Shown: positions 24,466 to 37,090 of the stretch, one piece after another
How the letters are laid out: each line of letters starts with the position of its first letter
Position numbering within the stretch: the first letter of the stretch is position 1
The notes under the pieces: model-generated
The model's input: the letters and a program-made list of their open reading frames with translations, nothing else
What the model was told of the DNA's origin: nothing
The model's database searches: none
Source: Argopecten irradians
Taxonomy: Eukaryota > Mollusca > Bivalvia > Pectinida > Pectinidae
DNA: 64,000 nt
Assembly: GCF_041381155.1 (NCBI RefSeq)
Contig: NC_091149.1
Span: forward strand, 9,688,609 to 9,752,608
Direction of reading: 5' to 3'
Program-made: the position numbers and the translations under genes

Positions 24466-24874
24466 AATAAAGTTAGCTTTCTGCAGTAGTTTGAGACCTA
24501 GCAGTAAAGTTAATTATTACAAAATTCACTGGTAGAGGGCACCAGGTGTAAGCTAAGGGTGATAACCTATTCCATTTTAACTCTTTCCAACCGTTGTCGT
24601 ATACAAACAACAGAAAATGTGCAGTCTCGTCCCCACTGTTGTATAGACGACAAAATACTTGGCATTACCTGATCCATGTGTCCAAGTGCCATTTTTGCCA
24701 TTTGCCAATAGTTAAGGAGGAGTTGCTTGGACATTTTTTTTTTCTACAAAACGCATACATATTATTAACCTAGTCATGGCAACTAAAAAAATTCAACTGA
24801 CCAAAAGCCTTTATGCATATCTACATCACTGAAATTGTAGTGTAGGAGTATGAACAAACTTTTTTCTACAGACA
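24466..24874. other. No supported gene
   Basis: No coding or repeat structure recognised. Confidence 0.45.
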
Positions 24875-25050
24875 AACTGATATGAGTTATCAGCTCTAGC
24901 AGGTTACACGTTATGGATTGTGATGTCATGTGTTTACAAGTGCAACATCCTATTTTTCAGAGGAAAAAACGTGAATCTCGCTCACAAAACAATGACTTCA
25001 TAAAAGATACATTCCCATAAGGGAAATTACTCTGTAATATGCAAAGACAG
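24875..25050. mobile_element. Palindromic MITE, TATCTCCCTTG family (copy 2, decayed left end)
   Basis: The right end CATAAGGGAAATTACTCTGT plus AATATGCAAA matches the termini at 39009 and 40012. The left half retains GGATTGTGATGTCATGTG and a degraded GAGTTATCAGCTCTAGC. The centre has the family's CTCACAAAACAATGAC word. Confidence 0.6.
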
Positions 25051-25798
25051 ATAAATGTCTGAAGAACATCTGACTAGTTGATTAAGTCACTCTGACATTC
25101 TAAGTTGACACTGAGCGAGTATTATATATAAATATTTGTTACATCTGAAATTATATATGTTGCTAAGTTGCCATTAGTGTTTCTTTGATATCATTAATGC
25201 TTAATTAATTAGCTTAGATACCATAAATACTTGATCATTGTAAATAACAGTGAAATTTTAAACCATGACTGAATTTTTCATACATTTGAAGTCTTATATA
25301 ACATTTAACAAGATAATACTTAAATGAAAAAGATTAATAATCTAATACTGTCAAAACTGTTTTTTCATGTTGCTTTTTTTGACTTGTGACAGGTAGTAAT
25401 TTTATTGTTATGATACATAGAAAATTAAACTGATAAAGAAATGTTCAGGTTTAAAGTTGAAAGTCTGAACTTCTGGAAAAATGTATCATTCAATATGGTA
25501 AATATATGGGTTCATCAAAAATGGGCTCTAGAATCGCCCAAAGGGATAAAAACAGAATGATGGTGTGCACATATGACAGACAAACTGATAATACACAGCT
25601 CACAGCGTGACAGGTATGGACCTCGATCCCGAACTGCTATAAATATACATCAGTTTGTATCAGTACCTATTGAACAATGCCTGGGCATTACCATGTACAA
25701 AGTCATATTTATCACCTAAAAAAATTACAAAAAGTGAAAAAAAATTCTTAACTTAAAAAGTTTTTTCATACAAAATGTAACTGAGAAACAACACTTAC
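25051..25798. other. No supported gene
   Basis: AT-rich presumed intron sequence downstream of the candidate exon at 25799-25864. Confidence 0.45.
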
Positions 25799-25864
25799 AA
25801 ATACTAAGTCCGTCTTAAAATTCTTGAGCTTGGACTTCTTGCCTGGCTTCTTGCTGTTCGCCAT
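25799..25864 (-). CDS. Candidate alternative first exon of a calcium channel beta subunit gene
   Basis: On the minus strand an ATG in good context (GGCATGGCG) opens 22 codons, beginning MANSKKPGKKSKLKN and ending KTDLVF, followed directly by the donor GTAAGTG. The exon ends in phase 0. The Lys-rich peptide resembles the short basic N-termini of some vertebrate CACNB2 isoforms, which splice to the GSADSYTSRP exon. It lies downstream of, and on the same strand as, the CACNB exon at 39278. A separate promoter would lie at about 25870-26200. The assignment is inferential because the shared downstream exon is outside the window. Confidence 0.55.
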
Positions 25865-27060
25865 GCCTGAACTAATGACATAGTCCCACATTGAGACTGT
25901 TTAGGTTGGCTCAAATTAATGCTTCACTAATTGGTAGGGCCAGATGCCAACAGTTCACCTACAGCAGCTCGGGACAGGACAGTTACGGTGGGGCGGGCGA
26001 CTATTCCGCCAGCATCACACACATGTACACACCGTAAACAATAGGCAGATCCAACACTTGTATAAAATATACCAACACACTTAATTCTCCCGCTGGGAGA
26101 GCAATGCAGAATTAGCAAATACGGCAGATATATTCCAGATCACCAAAAAACATATATATATGCACCAATCAAATATCTTCTCTCCAAAGCGAAATATTTT
26201 AAGGGATATTTCAAATACAGCTTGTCTGGCCCGGACAACGAAATATGAAATCACCAATATTTCAGTGGTACGATAATCGACACAATATAAGTTGGTGTCC
26301 CATCATCAGTTTGTGTCCTATGTACAGAGTGTTACATATACCGGTGTACAACATTACTTGTGGTATAATTGATGCCACATGTTTATAGGTAAGAGTATAG
26401 AGAATCCCAACTAGTCTACACAATAACAGACTGTCGGTTTGTTGTCTCCCTGAATCTACACCAACCCCTGTCATACATAAGTAATGTTAGATATCATTAA
26501 CTAATAGCATTAATCAAGGTAATTACTGCAGATTGTGTCTGCACATATGCCTTCTGGTTGTTCATCAGATAGACTGATGGGGGGAAAAACACAAAATATA
26601 CTATATGGCCATAGTAAGGTCAATAACCCATAGCTTATTATAGACATCTAATCATGTTAGACTGATGGGGAAAAAAAGGAACATTTTTACTCCATATGAC
26701 CATAGCAGGAGGGAAAAACATTCCTTAGAGTCATATGATTGAGTGATGAAGTAAAAATGACACCTTTAATGTGAATCGAACCAAGTCTTCAGCTTTGTGA
26801 CAGAAAAAGCAAACTTGTAAAACATAAATTGGTTCTGTTTGCAAAATACATATATGACAAGGGCCCAGTTTCATCAACATGAACTCTGAACTGTAAGGAT
26901 CGAATTTCAATTTAAAATTCCCCATAGGAAAGCATTATAAAAGTTATCAAAAAATCTTAAATTAAAATAAGTAAAGTGAAAATAAGGTTTCCATTATAAA
27001 ATGGAAAGCTAGATCATAGCAAGGTCAAAGATAGTATCCCTCCTAAGGTCAAGGGCATCC
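25865..27060. other. No supported gene; upstream region of the exon at 25799
   Basis: Short unrecognised frames on both strands. A small GC-richer patch lies at 25960-26040, where a promoter for the adjacent exon could sit. Confidence 0.4.
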
Positions 27061-27306
27061 CTCCTGAGGTCGAGGGGCCGCGGTGGCCGAGTGGTTAAGA
27101 TGTCCCGACATATTACCACAAGCCCTCTACCTCTGGGATGCGGGTTCGAATCCCATGTGGGGCAGTTGCCAGGTACTGACCGCTGGTCGGTGGTTTTTCT
27201 CCAGGTACTCCGGCTTTCCTCCACCAACAAACCTGGCACGTCCTTACATGACCCTGGCTGTTAATAGGACGTAAAAATAAACAAACCAAACTCCTGAGGT
27301 CGAGGG
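27061..27306 (+). mobile_element. tRNA-derived SINE, copy 2, with 16-bp target duplication
   Basis: The body (27077-27290) has A box TGGCCGAGTGGT, B box GGGTTCGAATCCC and the same tRNA-unrelated part as copy 1. It ends with TTAATAGGACGTAAAAATAA and an ACAAACCAAA tail. The flanking repeat CTCCTGAGGTCGAGGG occurs at 27061-27076 and 27291-27306. This is an ordinary full-length insertion and a useful control for the 49-bp repeat around copy 1. Confidence 0.92.
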
Positions 27307-29075
27307 AATAAGTGTTAAGCTATATTTAGAAAGTGAAAGTAGGTACTTTGATACCTCAATAAGATGATCGAGACTTATAAGTGGGTCGTCTGACATATTA
27401 GGCAGAATTTCTCAAGACTGTCAGATCATTTTGCGGCCCATTATTAGAGTGATAAATAATTTAAGCATTTTAGAATTATCAGGTATGATATATCTTTTGA
27501 TATAATTGCACATAAAAAAAACCCACATATTTATCTACATTCACTGTAAGCTACATTAATGCAACAACACTGCTTACTTTGTTAAAAACAAGCTATTTTA
27601 CCAACAAATATACCTTTTTCCACGTCTCTGATTTTACTGAATTCCAATTCATGTGACCGATGAAAGATGTATACTGCTTTCAACAAACCTAGCTTTTTCA
27701 TAATAAGAATACAGAAATTTATGGAGAAAACTTATTTGAAAAGTTAAAGCACTTAAAAGGCTTTAGACGCATTTATGTAAATTTTAGAGCAAAATAAGTT
27801 TTTAAAACAGGTCTATGTTCAGTTAATAAAATTTTACTGTTCAGTACGTCTCTCTGATGTATGAAATGTTACCAAAAATAGTTTAAAATATGTTATTATT
27901 TATTTCTCTAAATAACAACTCAATAGAAACTTCAAAACATATGCAAAGGCATTCCTTCATATAAATTCAAAAGCATTAATGGTTGGTTTTTAAAGTCTTT
28001 TACATTTTCAGATCTGACACCCCTAAAGTCGCTTTGATCCATAAATATGTCCAAGCAGAAGACATAATGTGACAGAAAAAGGTTCCTTTATGATTTCATT
28101 TGTATGTAATTTAGGATATATTTAATATACTTTTTAAGTGTACATGAACAGATATTTCTTTGTAAATTGGAAGAGTCTCGTATAAATATTTTTTGTAATT
28201 TACATGTTCTAACTTCCACATCTGATTTATTATATGCTGTGGGGCTCATCTGAATAAGGGGTAAATTACTTTACTCCAATTCCACTTTTAGATGTTCAAT
28301 TCCACCCACCCAACACCAATCTAAAAACTAATAACAGTAACAAGGTGAAATCTATGATTTTGTATAAACATACACTTAGTTTTTCATAAGAATTTATACA
28401 GTGAATTCTAATACTAGATTCTCTCCCCCTAGATTGAAACTTATAAGGATCTTAATTACACATGTTGAATGAGACAAAAGTCATCAAGCAACTTAATTGA
28501 TAATTTGAATATTCTGTACGTATTTACTATATCATCACATATCTTGTGATAAGTATATTATGATACCACAGGTAAATGTTATTCATGCCCAGAAGAGCAT
28601 ATGTTTAACAGCCAGGGTATATGACATTCCAGGTTTAGGGTAAGACTTAATATGGATTTTTGTATATAATAATATTCCTATTCCCAGTCAATGGTAAATC
28701 AAATGATCAGTGTTTATCATTAGTGACATCTATTCTTGGCTCCAACCACTTCCACATGTACATGATGTTAATTTTTAATGTTTTAAAAATAATAATATAT
28801 CTATAAAAATGTTCCTTTAATACTTGGTTTTCAGAAATTTCCACAGAAGATTAATGAAAAAGTTACTTCAGTTCATACTTTATTTTCAAAATTTTCACAG
28901 AAAAATACGAACAGTTATTTTATGTCTGATTTTCCACGGAAGATATAATCAATAAATACTTAATTTTTAATTAACAGAAAGATACTAACAGTTTATAAAC
29001 TTTCATACCTTAAGAAATTTCCACAAATGGCATATAGCTACAGAGTTTTCCAGTCCCGTATATCTATACCCTTAC
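27307..29075. other. No supported gene
   Basis: AT-rich presumed intron. A short AACAGCCAGGGTATATGACAT near 28608 may be a relic of the interspersed repeat seen at 50890. No exon recognised. Confidence 0.45.
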
Positions 29076-29096
29076 CTGTTTAGCCTGATGCTTCAT
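29076..29096 (-). CDS. Candidate short alternative first exon (MKHQAKQ)
   Basis: On the minus strand ATG opens seven codons, MKHQAKQ, followed directly by the donor GTAAGGG in phase 0. An in-frame stop (TAA) lies upstream in the same exon region, so the ATG is the first possible start. A CTCAG acceptor-like site at the left of CCCAGAGCAGC could instead make this a second exon whose 5' part is untranslated. The same strand and phase as the CACNB exons suggest another N-terminal variant; the short length makes this weak. Confidence 0.3.
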
Positions 29097-29699
29097 CAGG
29101 AGGAACTTCTGCTGCTCTGGGCTGAGAATGGTGAAAGTTTATTGACTAACTCCGTAAAGTAAGTTCACGTAATGAGTACAGCTGTTCACAATACTGCCAA
29201 TTTACTCCGACTTGTTCGCCTTGTTCGCTTTTGAAAATAAACATCAACATCCAGTACTAGTTATATAAATAGTTTGAAGTGATCACTCCTCTGTTAAGAT
29301 CTCAAAATCGCTGCTAAGCAAGTACCGCCCACAAAAACCACTGAAGCAAAGAAAGCTTCATCCTATTACTATCGCTCTATATAGACTTTTATTCTTCTTT
29401 ATACTTATTCACTGCAGGCTATATATATATATATATAAGTTTGGTCACTCATTGACCAGTGTAGTTTTCTCCATGTGTAACTCACCAAAGGTATAGAAAT
29501 TCCTTGTACACTGACCAATCTGAATCAAACTTATGGAGACAGACTCATGACAAAGTTCAATCCTGAACAAGCACTTTGATGTAAGTAAGCTTTAAGCATA
29601 TTGGCTGACATATTACACAAAACGTGAGTTAAGGTATACATGGACATAAGCAGTTACAATATCGGATACAGTTATTTCAATATGTACAGTTTGAGTATT
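29097..29699. other. No supported gene; short AT microsatellite
   Basis: A tract of about nine TA repeats lies at 29419-29437. Otherwise noncoding-looking. Confidence 0.5.
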
Positions 29700-30105
29700 A
29701 TGTATCCAGGTGGTTCTAAAAGGACACTAAATAAGACATTTCACGGGGGAAAAAAATCACTGTATTTTGTTGTACTTGAAGTTAAAAATCTCAGCGAATC
29801 TGAGCTTATATCCAGGCGGAGCACAAAAAAAGTACACTATATTGTGTTGTACTAGAAGTTGAAAACCTCAATGACTCTAAGCTTGTATCCAGGCGGAGCA
29901 CAAAAAAAGTACACTATATTGTGTTGTACTAGAAGTTGAAAACCTCAATGACTCTAAGCTTGTATCCAGGCGGAGCACAAAAAAAGTGCACTATATTGTG
30001 TTGTACTAGAAGTTACAAAATCTCCTGTAGAGTTTATCTTAGCGACTCTGAAGCTTATATCCAGGCAGAGCACAAAAATACACTTTATTTTGTTGTACAG
30101 GAAGT
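29700..30105. repeat. 77-bp minisatellite, about 5 copies
   Basis: Units contain TCCAGGCGGAGCACAAAAAA, ACTATATTGTGTTGTACTAG and AAGTTGAAAACCTCAATGAC. The two central units are almost identical; the outer ones have diverged. Confidence 0.9.
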
Positions 30106-31884
30106 TACAACACAATCGAGTGACTAAGACATTTTGTTTTTTTAGTTCAATAAAAATTCCAGGACTTGACAGCCAATCACGAAATAAATCACAAAATGTT
30201 TGTTTACACTGAACATAAATGTCACGGAAAAATAAACGTACCGTACATGATGACAACGAAACACATGGAAGGAGAACAATTGGCGCAAACAGAACCTAAC
30301 AATGAGCTGACGAGCCTGATGCAGTCGTAAATGTTGGCTTTCCTTCCTTAATTAATAAACGGAAATACTGCATAACCTATGGACTAGCAGGTTTATGACC
30401 CAATGCCCACCTGTCATAAAGTTATACCTGCCCAATTGGATGAAGTATATGCCATCACTTATCCTGCAAATGGATGGTAAAATTAAATATATTCAACATT
30501 TTTATGGTAACATATGTATTCATTACCCTTGTATGTGGAATTGCTGACCCACAGAGAAAGTTAATTATCTCCCTTGGGTGGATTTGTAACGGAATTAGCC
30601 GTTTCTATGTAGGAGATGTTTGACGACAACCAAGGGGCCGTCTTTATATAGGTGAGGGAACTGTATATGCTAGAAACGAAACAATTATGCTCTGGGAAAA
30701 TGCCAAACAAAAAGTTAACAGGTCAGCATTTAGAGATGCTATATACTCATAGCATTAAAATGGCAATTAAACAAATTGTGTTGCTGAACTCAAACTGCAA
30801 ATCAAATTGTCTTGTACTATTTGAGTCCCAGTTTGGTTGTATAGTATTTGTTTCATGTACTATAAACGGAAAAATGTGCTTGGTAAAATACATATATTTA
30901 TTTAGGTTGAAGACACAACGTCAGAGAAAAAATTATTGTAGGTCAGAATTTCTATATACCAAAGAGTAACATAAAAATGTCTGACTGGTACATATGCTAC
31001 CCAGTAACGCAGGAAATTTGGCAGCAGACCCGACGAGGGTGTGGAAGTGGTCAGTTTTAGACAGCTACAGATACTTACATATACCTATTGTAGTACCTAA
31101 TGAAGACTTAGTTAGACAAAAATATTTGTTAAACATAACTTAAACGACATTGTTAAAGTTAAGTTTGTCACCAATATTGACATTAATATGAACTACTAGT
31201 AGTATGCCCAATGAATCTGGATCTTTTGCCTTTTTCTCCTTAAGTGAAGGGCAAAGAAAACTAGAACTGGTGTCCAGAAGGCCAGTTCATACTCCAACCT
31301 TTGAGCTCCTGCTAATTTCCCTCAGAAAGGGGAATAACTCTAGAAAAGGTGATCATGAATGTATCTTCTTCTAATATAGAATTTAGGTTGGTTAACAACA
31401 GATTTTCTTAAAATCCTTCCAGTAGTTTAGGAGGAGTAGTCGGTCAATCATTGTGTCCAAAGACCCAGATTGAAACTAATAAGTTAATTAAAAGCTAATA
31501 ACATTTACCGAGATAATATTTTTGGAATTTCAACGAACATTATTGATTGAAATTACGAATACCTGATCTTCCATAAAATAGTATGGTTATAACATTTCTC
31601 CAAATCAAAAATTATTCTTGAAATAAGTCAAAATTGGGATTTTCTTACCTACAAAATAACCAGTTACATTGTATAAGTTACATAAACAAGAATATATATA
31701 TAAGAATTGGTGTTTGAGCCAGAACCAAGACCCAATAGTGATATACATAGGGAGGAACATTATACACAGTAAATATATGTCAATGTAATAATAAACACAT
31801 GTCCCCAGAAAGATAACTTATAATTAGTATCTCTGATACACCACAAAGCTATATCGCTACCATACACAACAGTTAACACAGCCA
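30106..31884. other. No supported gene
   Basis: A 105-codon plus-strand frame (30652-30969) has no recognised family or splice context. TTATCTCCCTTG occurs near 30567 without a visible partner. Otherwise AT-rich spacer. Confidence 0.4.
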
Positions 31885-32030
31885 AGGATGACTGCAGAGG
31901 CAGGACAGATTCTGTCCTAGGACAAGGTTTGTGTCAGTCCAGGGACTCTACCATACACACCACAGCCAAGGAGGCCGAGGGCAGACAGATTCTGTCCTAG
32001 GACAGGGTCTTGCATTTGTCCAGAGAGGCC
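31885..32030. repeat. Direct dimer, about 78-bp unit
   Basis: CAGATTCTGTCCTAGGACA occurs twice, preceded in both cases by CTACCATACACA and CACAGCCAAGGA. Confidence 0.7.
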
Positions 32031-32410
32031 ACCACATACAACTTAGCCATTAGGATAGCTGAGGTAGTGTCATTAACAGTCCAAGCATTCCAGTCTTAGT
32101 CAACGGTCAAAAACCAGGTAACTACAGTCAGATTGGGCACAGGACCTTCAGCATAGGACAATGACCAAAAGCAAAATAATGTTTATGTGGCCAAGAACTT
32201 TCTGGACAGTGGTCAGACTTCTTCAGACAATATGGTATTTGTGCTAAACAAACGGTCAGCCAACACAATGGTCAACGGTCAAGACTTCCCCAGTATGGCC
32301 AAGTTAATTACTCCTGCAGATTGTCAGTAAGTCTCATCTCAAGCATGGATAGATCATATTAAGAATTCAATGCATGATCAGTATCTGTTGTTATCAATAA
32401 CAGAAAAACT

Positions 32411-32708
32411 TGGTCTAATGATTGGACGTTTTGAATTTTGATCAGCTTCAAAATCAAATTTGGTCTAATGATTGGACATTTTGAATTTTGATCAGCTTCA
32501 AAATCAAATTCAGTCCAATGATTGGACATTTTGAATTTTGATCAGCTTCAAAATCAAATTTGGTCTAATGATTGGACATTTTGAATTTTGATCAGCTTCA
32601 AAATCAAATTTGGTCCAATGATTGGACATTTTGAATTTTGATCAGCTTCAAAATCAAATTCGGTCTAATGATTGGACATTTTGAATTTTGATCAGTTTCA
32701 GAATCATT
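32411..32708. repeat. 50-bp tandem repeat, 6 copies
   Basis: Six copies in exact 50-bp register start at 32411, 32461, 32511, 32561, 32611 and 32661. Each unit ends in an imperfect palindrome, TTGAATTTTGATCAGC followed by TTCAAAATCAA. Copies differ at only a few positions (TTGGTCTAATG, CAGTCCAATG, CGGTCTAATG). Confidence 0.95.
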
Positions 32709-33237
32709 ACATTATAAGCACCTAGCTACTAGCAGACAGACATTATGCACCAAATGATGTACCTAAGTACCAAAGATGAAGGGGACATTTGAATGATTAC
32801 CAAAACTAATGACAATACGATGTCCATGTACGTAAGTTATTTCTTTGTCTTAATACTAAGATGTGCGAAGTCGTATAAAAACCAATTATTGCTGATTTAC
32901 CACAGAGAAAAGTATGTGTTAAAGTTGTCCGCGATAAACACAAACTGTCCATCTGTACTGTATATCATTACATTAATGTATAACACCTCCCATGAATATC
33001 AAGAGAAGAACCGTGAAAATGGAAAAACCTTCAATAACATCTGGGGTCACTTAAACAACAAATTATCATTTACATCATCAACTTTGGAACACTGGTATAT
33101 ATTAAAAGAGTGACATCTTCCATAAAAACATTAAAAAAAACAATAATTGGCCATTTAATCAGAAAACTGCCAAATGCGATAGTCCTAATAACACTGATGG
33201 CCATGTTCAATGTTCTGGCTCAAACAAGCAATTTTCT
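32709..33237. other. No supported gene
   Basis: A 106-codon plus-strand frame (32793-33113) is unrecognised and has no splice or promoter context. Confidence 0.4.
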
Positions 33238-33795
33238 GTTGTACCCTGAGATGACACATCTCTGTCCTGTTGTACCCTGAGATGACATGTGTCTGTCCTG
33301 TTGTACCCTGAGATGACATGTGTCTGTCCTGTTGTACCCTGAGATGACATGTGTCTGTCCTGTTGTACCCTGAGATGACATGTGTCTGTCCTGTTGTACC
33401 CTGAGATGACATGTGTCTGTCCTGTTGTACCCTGAGATGACATGTGTCTGTCCTGTTGTACCCCGAGATGACATGTGTCTGTCCTGTTGTACCCTGAGAT
33501 GACATGTGTCTGTCCTGTTGTACCCTGAGATGACATGTGTCTGTCCTGTTGTACCCTGAGATGACATGTGTCTGTCCTGTTGTACCCCGAGATGACATGT
33601 GTCTGTCCTGTTGTACCCTGAGATGACATGTGTCTGTCCTGTTGTACCCTGAGATGACATGTGTCTGTCCTGTTGTACCCTGAGAGGAGTGTACCCTGAG
33701 ATGCATGTGTCCGTCCTGTTGTATCCGAAGATGACATGTGTCTGTCCTGTTGTACCCTGAGAGGACATGTGTCTGTCCTAATGTGTCTGTCCTAC
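33238..33795. repeat. 31-bp minisatellite, about 17-18 copies
   Basis: The unit is GTTGTACCCTGAGATGACAT plus GTGTCTGTCCT (31 bp). The centre is nearly invariant, while the ends carry truncated and altered units. Three overlapping minus-strand frames of 176-209 codons are repeat translations. Confidence 0.95.
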
Positions 33796-34754
33796 TGTAC
33801 AATGTTTGATTCAATGCCAGAGTTTGGACGGCCAGGATATATGGAGCAGTATGTGCTAATCAAGGCTGGCAGTCTGTCAAAACCTCCTACCAAAATCAAT
33901 GCAACTTCTTCACTTTTTATTCCCATAAAACCTTTCTCATTTCGATTTTGTCTTTCCAACTGTCCACTTTAACAACAGTATATGTATTGCTGAGTTTAAG
34001 ATACAGATATTAAACAGAACAGCCCAATGGCTCACATCTAGCTTACACTAAATTAAATGATTAATATTTACTTAGTAAATTGATTATAATTGTGTTAACT
34101 GTCTTGGATAAATTACATATCCAATCTTTTGATTCCTTCATCAACTAAAAATCAACAATTTTTAATCAAACGGTACCTTTGCATTACAGTAAAACATAAT
34201 TATAATTAACAATCATGCTTACAACGTCTGTGGTTAAACATAGTACTTTTCATTCCCCAACAATGTTCATATAAGGTGATTATAATGTGTGTTCAGTAAT
34301 TTTTCAGGGTATTTTGGGAAAAAAATTTTTGCAACAAATCTGGAATTTTTAATCGTAAAAAGAGCAGTGTTGGAAAAAAGTTACCCATTTCTGAACATGG
34401 TATAATAAGTAATTAGAAATTGTAAAACAGTAATTATATATAAACTGTTTCATTTTATCAAAAGGTGACGGCCATAACTACAGTTTCAGAGTAATTTGTT
34501 TTAGATTAAAACAAAGAGGGGAGAGCTTTTCAGTTTTGTTTGTTTTTCAGAGATTTGATTAGGGAATCTTTCATCGTAATTGGGAAAAAATAGGGGGGGG
34601 GTTGGCATTGGAAATGGGGTCGGTAAATGGGGTCGTTTACCGACCCCAGTTATATAAGGAGAAAAATCACTGGTGTTAAACAATTTATGATCACTATGGT
34701 TATAAAGAAGTAATTTTCTGGAGGTTCATTATGTTTTACTATATTATACCGATA
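33796..34754. other. No supported gene
   Basis: AT-rich spacer with G- and A-homopolymers near 34590; nothing recognised. Confidence 0.5.
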
Positions 34755-34756
34755 TA

Positions 34757-35762
34757 CAGTCAAACCTCGATGTATCGAAGTTTAAGGGACCATCGGAAAA
34801 ACTTCGAAACATGGAGACTTCGAATTATTCATGGTTGAAATTAGACCTATGTTTTTTACCATGACCAACTGTGGTAGTTGTGTACATGTCGTCTCCGTTA
34901 CGTAAACTTTATAATCATTGTATTTACCACAAGCAAAACAAAATAAAAACGAAGTATGCAATTAATTACATGTATTGCTATCGTTATTCGTTAGCATTAT
35001 ATACATATGCATATTATAAACAAGACTTACATGTACTAGGCCTAACCCATGTACATGTGTTCGTTTGGTGACTATTTAAGCGATGGTTAATATTGCGGAA
35101 TGAATATAAAAATGAAAACATGTTGTAAGAACGAAACTAAAAAGGAGCCTGAACCGAAAGCGCTACAACACCTATAAAATACTTCGATTTAGAATGATCG
35201 ATTTGCACCAGTGTTTATGCCAAAGTTTTGCAATGTAACAGTTTTGTGTATGAGTAACTAATAATGCGGCTCGCTATAGCTATTTACAGTTCCGTTAATT
35301 CTACAAACCAATGGCGGCGGCGAACATCAAAAACGTCTTACTGTATCTTTGCCGTACTAATGATTTAATAACGCGGCTTGTAAAAACAAAGCACTGAGTA
35401 TCGGCCTGATCAGTGATATTATGATATCAAGCAACACAAGCTGTCATAATCCCTATTGTCCGGCGAAAGGCCGTTGCGAGACAGCTAGGTGTGACAGCAT
35501 GCCGCGGGGTATCGGCAAACACCTGATCATGATCTGTACAGGGAATTTTTTTTTCGAATCATCGAGTGTCACTTACCTATGATTCTATAACAAATGGTCC
35601 ATGAAAAAAGTTCGATACATCGTGAACTTCGATTGATAAAACTTCAACTCATACATGGGTTAGTTAGTAATGTTATATAGTGAAGAAATTTGGGACCAGA
35701 CAAAAAGTTCGATACAGCGAGAAATTTGATTCATCGAAGTTTGAATCATCGAGGTTTGACTG
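34757..35762. mobile_element. Nonautonomous pogo/Tigger-like element, 1.0 kb
   Basis: The ends are inverted repeats that start CAGTCAAACCTCGATG, the terminal motif of pogo/Tigger elements of the Tc1/mariner superfamily. TA flanks both ends (34755-34756 and 35763-35764), as expected for that superfamily. Subterminal repeats of CTTCGAT / ATCGAAGTTT recur several times inside each end. No transposase frame is present, so the element would rely on one encoded elsewhere. Confidence 0.85.
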
Positions 35763-36185
35763 TATGTAAACCATCTTACTGATGCAATGACTTTCGAAAA
35801 TTTTACATTTTTCATGCCTATTACATGTTCACAGCAATTCTATTTTGTGGTTTACAAATAATTTCTTTTCAATTTTCGCCAATTTTTATCAGCTGCAAAA
35901 AATAAGTTCATATTTAATTCACAGTAACAAATCTTTACGAGAAAACCAGGTTCAACTGCATGTTTACATATCTGTTTTTCCTTTACTGCCATTTTTTGTG
36001 AGAGAGGGGAGGAAATACATCTATACAACACACATGTCATAATGCGCAAAACCAAACCCAAAGTACTTCATAATGCTATACATACATGTACAAGTTATTC
36101 GTCAATTATCTGGGACCATATACCACATACTAATGTTAAACACACATTGTACAGAAACCAATGTCATTTCACACCACTTGGTGCA
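35763..36185. other. No supported gene
   Basis: Spacer; short unrecognised frames on both strands. Confidence 0.45.
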
Positions 36186-37090
36186 CCTTCATAGTCAGAC
36201 CTGTACTAGCTTTATTTATAACTATACTGGAATCTCTATCACTGCACAGTAGACACCATCAACCCTACTAAGTTAAATATCCTGTACATGTGGAAACACT
36301 GCACCCTGTAGTCAGACCTGTACTATAGCTTTATCTATAACTATACTGGAATCTCTATCACTGCATTGTAGACACCATCAACCCTACTTAGTGAAATATC
36401 CTGAGGAAACACTGCACCCTGTAGTATAACCTGTACTAGCTTTGTTTATAACGACCAGAATCTCCCTATATCCACAGACATCCATATTGTGACCACCATC
36501 AACCTTACTAACTATAGATACCCTGACGAAACACTGCCCCCTGAAGTCAGACCTGTACCAACTTTGTTTATTACGATCAGAATCTCCATATTGTGGCCAC
36601 CATCAACCTTACTAACTACCCTGACAAAGCGGCACCCTGTAGTTAGACATGTACTAGCTTTGTTTGTAATAACCAGAATCCCTACCCACAGACATCCATA
36701 TTGTGACCACCACCAACCCTAACTACGGTAACTACCCCTGAGGAAACACTGCCCCCTGTAGTCAGACCTGTACTAGCTTTGTTTATAACGACCAGAATCC
36801 CTACCCACAGACATCCATATTGTGACCACCACCAACCCTAACTAACTACCCCTGAGGAAACACTGCCCCCTGTAGTCAGACCTGTACTAGGTAGTTAGAC
36901 ATGTACTAGCTTTGTTTGTAACGACCAGAATCCCTACCCACAGACATCCATATTGTGACCACCACCAACCCTAACTAACTACCCCTGAGGAAACACTGCC
37001 CCCTGTAGTCAGACCTGTACTAGCTTTGTTTATAACGACCAGATCTCCCTATATTCACAGACATCCATACCACTGCCACCACTACTAACT
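36186..37090. repeat. Degenerate 110-150-bp tandem repeat, about 7-8 copies
   Basis: Units combine GTAGTCAGACCTGTACTAGC, TTTGTTTATAACGACCAGAA, CCACAGACATCCATATTGTG and AACTACCCCTGAGGAAACAC. Unit length varies by internal gains and losses. Confidence 0.85.

Noticed and set aside
33185-33814. Three overlapping minus-strand frames of 176-209 codons
   Set aside because: Translations of the 31-bp array; a 31-bp unit cycles through all frames, giving three equivalent frames, the signature of repeat DNA.
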